Source: Chryseobacterium taichungense
GTDB taxonomy: Bacteria > Bacteroidota > Bacteroidia > Flavobacteriales > Weeksellaceae
Length of the DNA: 64,000 nucleotides
Assembly (NCBI RefSeq): GCF_900109935.1
Contig: NZ_FOBV01000012.1
Coordinates: 1-64,000, forward strand
Reading direction: 5' to 3'
Shown here piece after piece: positions 61,669 through 64,000 of the stretch. The translations under genes and the position numbers were made by a program. Below the pieces are notes generated by a model, which saw only the letters and a program-made list of their open reading frames with translations, searched no databases and had not been told where the DNA came from. Within the stretch, counting starts at the first letter, position 1. Each line of letters starts with the position of its first letter.

Positions 61669-61872
61669 ATGACAAAATTATTCACAGGAGCAGTATTAGC
61701 CTTAGTATTTTTAGGAAGCTGCGCACAGAAAAAAGAAGACAGGGAAGAATTCAAAGACGAAAGAAACAAAGAGTATATGAGAAACAGTATGGGCGATACA
61801 GCTGCCTCTCACTCTGAATCTGCTACCGCAGACAGCTTAAAAATGAAATCAGATTCAGCAACGACAAAATAA
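61669..61872 (+). CDS. Small charged lipoprotein
   Basis: A 67-residue protein with a lipoprotein signal (FLGSCAQK, Cys18). The mature part is first strongly charged (KKEDREEFKDERNKEYMRN) and then Ser/Thr/Ala-rich, ending DSLKMKSDSATTK like its upstream neighbour. Each of the two genes has its own terminator, so they are separately transcribed. Function unknown. Confidence 0.7.
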   Translation: MTKLFTGAVLALVFLGSCAQKKEDREEFKDERNKEYMRNSMGDTAASHSESATADSLKMKSDSATTK

Positions 61873-61878
61873 ATATAG

Positions 61879-61902
61879 ACCGCAGAACTTTCTGCGGTTT
61901 TT
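61879..61902 (+). terminator. Terminator of the charged lipoprotein gene
   Basis: ACCGCAGA (61879-61886) pairs with TCTGCGGT (61891-61898), then a T run. Confidence 0.85.
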
Positions 61903-62030
61903 TATATGAATAATCATTGAAAATTATTAAAATATTAGTTATTAAAACTTTAACCTGAAAACAAAAAATTAATCCAAACAATGCTGTAACAATTTTTGCC
62001 TCATAAAGACTGATTTGTTAACATAATTAT

Positions 62031-62038
62031 TACATTTG
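62031..62038 (+). promoter_or_regulatory. Putative -7 element of the thioredoxin-like gene
   Basis: TACATTTG matches TAnnTTTG and ends 18 bases before the ATG at 62057, which favours that start over one seven codons earlier. Confidence 0.5.
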
Positions 62039-62056
62039 CAATCAATAATAAATATC

Positions 62057-63217
62057 ATGAAAAAATTATCAATATTCTCTGCTCTTTTTATCGGAGCCTT
62101 CGCATTGGCCCAGGGAATCAAATTTGAAGAAACCAACTTCAATACTATTCTTGCAAAAGCAAAAAAAGAAAATAAACTTGTATTCATTGACGCGTATACT
62201 ACATGGTGCGGGCCTTGTAAACTGATGTCAAAAAATGTATTTCCACAAAAAGCTGTAGGAGATTACTACAATGCCAATTTCATCAATGCTAAAATCGACA
62301 TGGAAAAAGGAGAAGGTATTGATATCGCAAAAAAATATAATGTAAAAGCTTTCCCTACTTATCTTTTTGTCGACGGAAACGGTGAGCTGGTACACAGAAC
62401 ATTGGGATATGTTGAAGAAAAAGATTTTATCCAGTTTGCCAAAGATGCCGGAGATCCAAGCAAAAGATTGGGCGCTTTAAAGAAAAAATTTGAAGACGGA
62501 GAAAAAGATCCAGCATTCCTGAAAAACCTTGCAAGTCTTACGATGTACAGCGACTCAGACTTTGCTGTAAAAGTGATGGAACGTTATTTCAACGGAAAAA
62601 CAGAACTTGACAGAGAAGACATTCAGATGCTTCTTTCTGCGACACAAAGTACAGACAGTCCACTGTATAAAACTTTCCTAGCTAAAAAAGCCGAAATTAC
62701 TAAGGTTCTTCCTGCCGAAAGATATGATGCTTTTGACAAAAACATTAAGCTTAATACAATCGTTAAAAAATCTTACAACGCCGATACAAAAAAATGGAAT
62801 GACAGCTATTTCATGACCGAAGCGCAGAAGTTTTTAGCAAAAGATGAAGCAGAAAAAATCTTAACAAGAGCTAAAGCAAACAGAGCTTTAAAAGATAAAG
62901 ATATCGCAACTTACGAAAAGCTGACAATGGAGCTTTATAAAGATTCCTCAGCTTTAAGTTCAGAAGAACTCAATTCTATTGCATGGAATTTCTTTGAAAA
63001 TGTAACCAATAAACCTGCATTGGAAAAAGCCGTAAGCTGGGCACAGGAATCGGTAAAGAAAGATGAAAATTATGCCAATACGGATACGCTGGCTAATCTT
63101 TACAATAAAATCGGCGATAAGAAAAACGCAAAACTCTGGGCTGAAAAGTCAATCGAGCTTGCTAAAAAAACTGGCGAAGATTACGCTGATACTGAAAAAT
63201 TACTGAAGAGTTTATAA
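62057..63217 (+). CDS. Secreted thioredoxin-like protein with helical C-terminal region
   Basis: A 386-residue protein with a signal peptide ending near ALAQ (residue 19). The thioredoxin fold covers about residues 25-135, with the redox motif WCGPCK near 52-57 and cis-Pro in VKAFPTYLFVDG. The remaining ~240 residues are helical and rich in Lys, Ala and Glu, with TPR-like repeats near the end (SVKKDENYANTDTLANLYNK). It is likely a periplasmic disulfide oxidoreductase; partner proteins are unknown. Single gene with terminator. Confidence 0.88.
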   Translation: MKKLSIFSALFIGAFALAQGIKFEETNFNTILAKAKKENKLVFIDAYTTWCGPCKLMSKNVFPQKAVGDYYNANFINAKIDMEKGEGIDIAKKYNVKAFPTYLFVDGNGELVHRTLGYVEEKDFIQFAKDAGDPSKRLGALKKKFEDGEKDPAFLKNLASLTMYSDSDFAVKVMERYFNGKTELDREDIQMLLSATQSTDSPLYKTFLAKKAEITKVLPAERYDAFDKNIKLNTIVKKSYNADTKKWNDSYFMTEAQKFLAKDEAEKILTRAKANRALKDKDIATYEKLTMELYKDSSALSSEELNSIAWNFFENVTNKPALEKAVSWAQESVKKDENYANTDTLANLYNKIGDKKNAKLWAEKSIELAKKTGEDYADTEKLLKSL

Positions 63218-63236
63218 TAAAACTGAAATAAGAAGG

Positions 63237-63270
63237 AAATCCGCAACTAATCAAAGTATGCGGATTTTTT
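63237..63270 (+). terminator. Terminator between the thioredoxin-like gene and fabH
   Basis: AAATCCGCA pairs with TGCGGATTT (63259-63267), followed by three T. The two genes converge here. Confidence 0.8.
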
Positions 63271-63294
63271 ATGTATGTTATTTATTTAATATCA

Positions 63295-64000
63295 TTAATA
63301 TTCAAACAACACACTTCCCCACGTAAAACCACTTCCGAACGCAGAAAGCAGAACCAAATCACCTCTTTTGATTTTTCCTTCTTCAATTGCTTCACTTAAA
63401 GCGATAGGAATAGATGCAGCCGTAGTATTTCCGTATTTCTGAATATTATTATGAATCTTCTCATCCGGAAGTCCGAATTTTTGCTGAACAAACTGGGCAA
63501 TTCTCAGATTCGCCTGGTGTGGAATGAACATATCCAGATCATCAATAGTCTTTCCTGCTTTATCTAAAGCCTCCTGCATAGTCTCCGGAAATCTTGTTAC
63601 CGCATGTTTGAAAACGAAATTTCCGTTCATAATCGGATATACTTCTTTGTTGGTCACATGCTCAGGCTCTTTTCTCATCCTGTCGCTCCATCCGAATTTA
63701 GAGCCCGGAAACTGCGTGCACAATTCATCCGCAAATTTCCCTTCAGAATGCATGTTTACGGCCAGGATATCTCCAGCATTTTCATCTTCAGTTGCTGAAA
63801 GAACGATCGCCCCGGCACCATCACCGAAAATCACAGACACCCCCCTTCCTTCATCAGAAAAATCAAGACCGAAAGAGTGAATTTCAGCACCGACAACCAG
63901 GATATTTTTGTAGTTTCCTGCCTTGATGAAAGCATTGGCAACACTCATCGCATATACAAATCCTGAACATTGGTTTCTCACATCCAAAGCACCGATGGTA
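63295..64000 (-). CDS. fabH: Beta-ketoacyl-ACP synthase III, 5' end beyond the window
   Basis: The last ~235 residues of FabH, which starts fatty acid elongation by condensing acetyl-CoA with malonyl-ACP. The frame is open to the window edge; an apparent TTG start at 63987 is internal (TIGALDVRNQCSGF). The catalytic Cys is in RNQCSGFVYA, His in MFIPHQANLRIAQ and Asn in QKYGNTTAAS, so the triad is complete. The C-terminus FGSGFTWGSVLFEY is canonical. About 100 residues lie outside the window. Confidence 0.96.
   Translation of the reverse strand, partial: TIGALDVRNQCSGFVYAMSVANAFIKAGNYKNILVVGAEIHSFGLDFSDEGRGVSVIFGDGAGAIVLSATEDENAGDILAVNMHSEGKFADELCTQFPGSKFGWSDRMRKEPEHVTNKEVYPIMNGNFVFKHAVTRFPETMQEALDKAGKTIDDLDMFIPHQANLRIAQFVQQKFGLPDEKIHNNIQKYGNTTAASIPIALSEAIEEGKIKRGDLVLLSAFGSGFTWGSVLFEY

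Noticed and set aside
63295..63987. FabH starting at the TTG at 63987
   Set aside because: The frame is open to the window edge and about 100 conserved N-terminal residues are expected upstream.

Overview
The window looks like a chromosomal segment of a Flavobacteriia member, most likely Chryseobacterium or a close Weeksellaceae relative. The genes are AT-rich. It carries the type IX secretion/gliding genes porV, porU and gldJ, two surface proteins with type IX sorting tails, a mevalonate-pathway gene, a GOB-like subclass B3 metallo-beta-lactamase, and promoters of the Bacteroidota form TTTG-N17-20-TAnnTTTG. The genus is inferred from gene content and remembered protein sequences, not from a search. 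No rRNA, tRNA or CRISPR array was seen.

Layout. 0.4-4.3 kb: SDR/acyl-CoA ligase pair and mvaD. 4.4-5.2 kb: palindromic repeats, a broken copy of part of mvaD, and a GIY-YIG nuclease gene enclosed by inverted repeats. 5.3-9.1 kb: EEP-family protein, then a co-directional run (NTF2-like, membrane protein, VOC, beta-lactamase). 9.1-17 kb: TauE/SafE exporter pair, DUF1543 gene, purK, an antiporter, a DMT transporter, purE and a 21-bp repeat array. 17-22 kb: an IS256-family element with an 8-bp target duplication beside two BspA-like type IX-secreted paralogues. 22-27 kb: ahcY, HugZ-like protein, phosphopantetheinyl transferase, FUSC protein. 27.5-36 kb: porV-porU (minus) divergent from gldJ-murF (plus). 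36-40 kb: NUDIX, SRPBCC, and the OMP-lptC-anmK operon. 40-47 kb: holB, a Cys-repeat secreted peptide, and a TetR-regulated TolC/HlyD/DHA2 efflux locus. 47-54 kb: a second 21-bp array, MazG-like/tag pair, patatin, mnmE, aminopeptidase P. 54.5-64 kb: HxlR/SDR divergent pair, membrane protein, topoisomerase IB operon, pruA, small lipoproteins, a thioredoxin-like protein and the 3' part of fabH.

Functional links. PorU/PorV and GldJ are machinery that would export and anchor the two BspA-like proteins, so system and substrates lie within 16 kb. The efflux locus has a recognisable promoter with an overlapping palindrome, suggesting TetR autorepression. The HxlR/SDR pair shares an intergenic region with six GTTAC boxes overlying both promoters.

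The least explained material lies between genes: (i) two copies of a ~110-bp element with a conserved shell around a perfect 24-26 bp stem whose sequence differs between copies with full compensation; (ii) a GIY-YIG gene inside ~43-bp inverted repeats; (iii) two arrays of exact 21-bp period with different consensus; (iv) inverted-repeat-bounded inserts, one pair lying inside the efflux locus. Five likely single-base frameshifts, mostly at short homopolymers, could be assembly errors or real decay.
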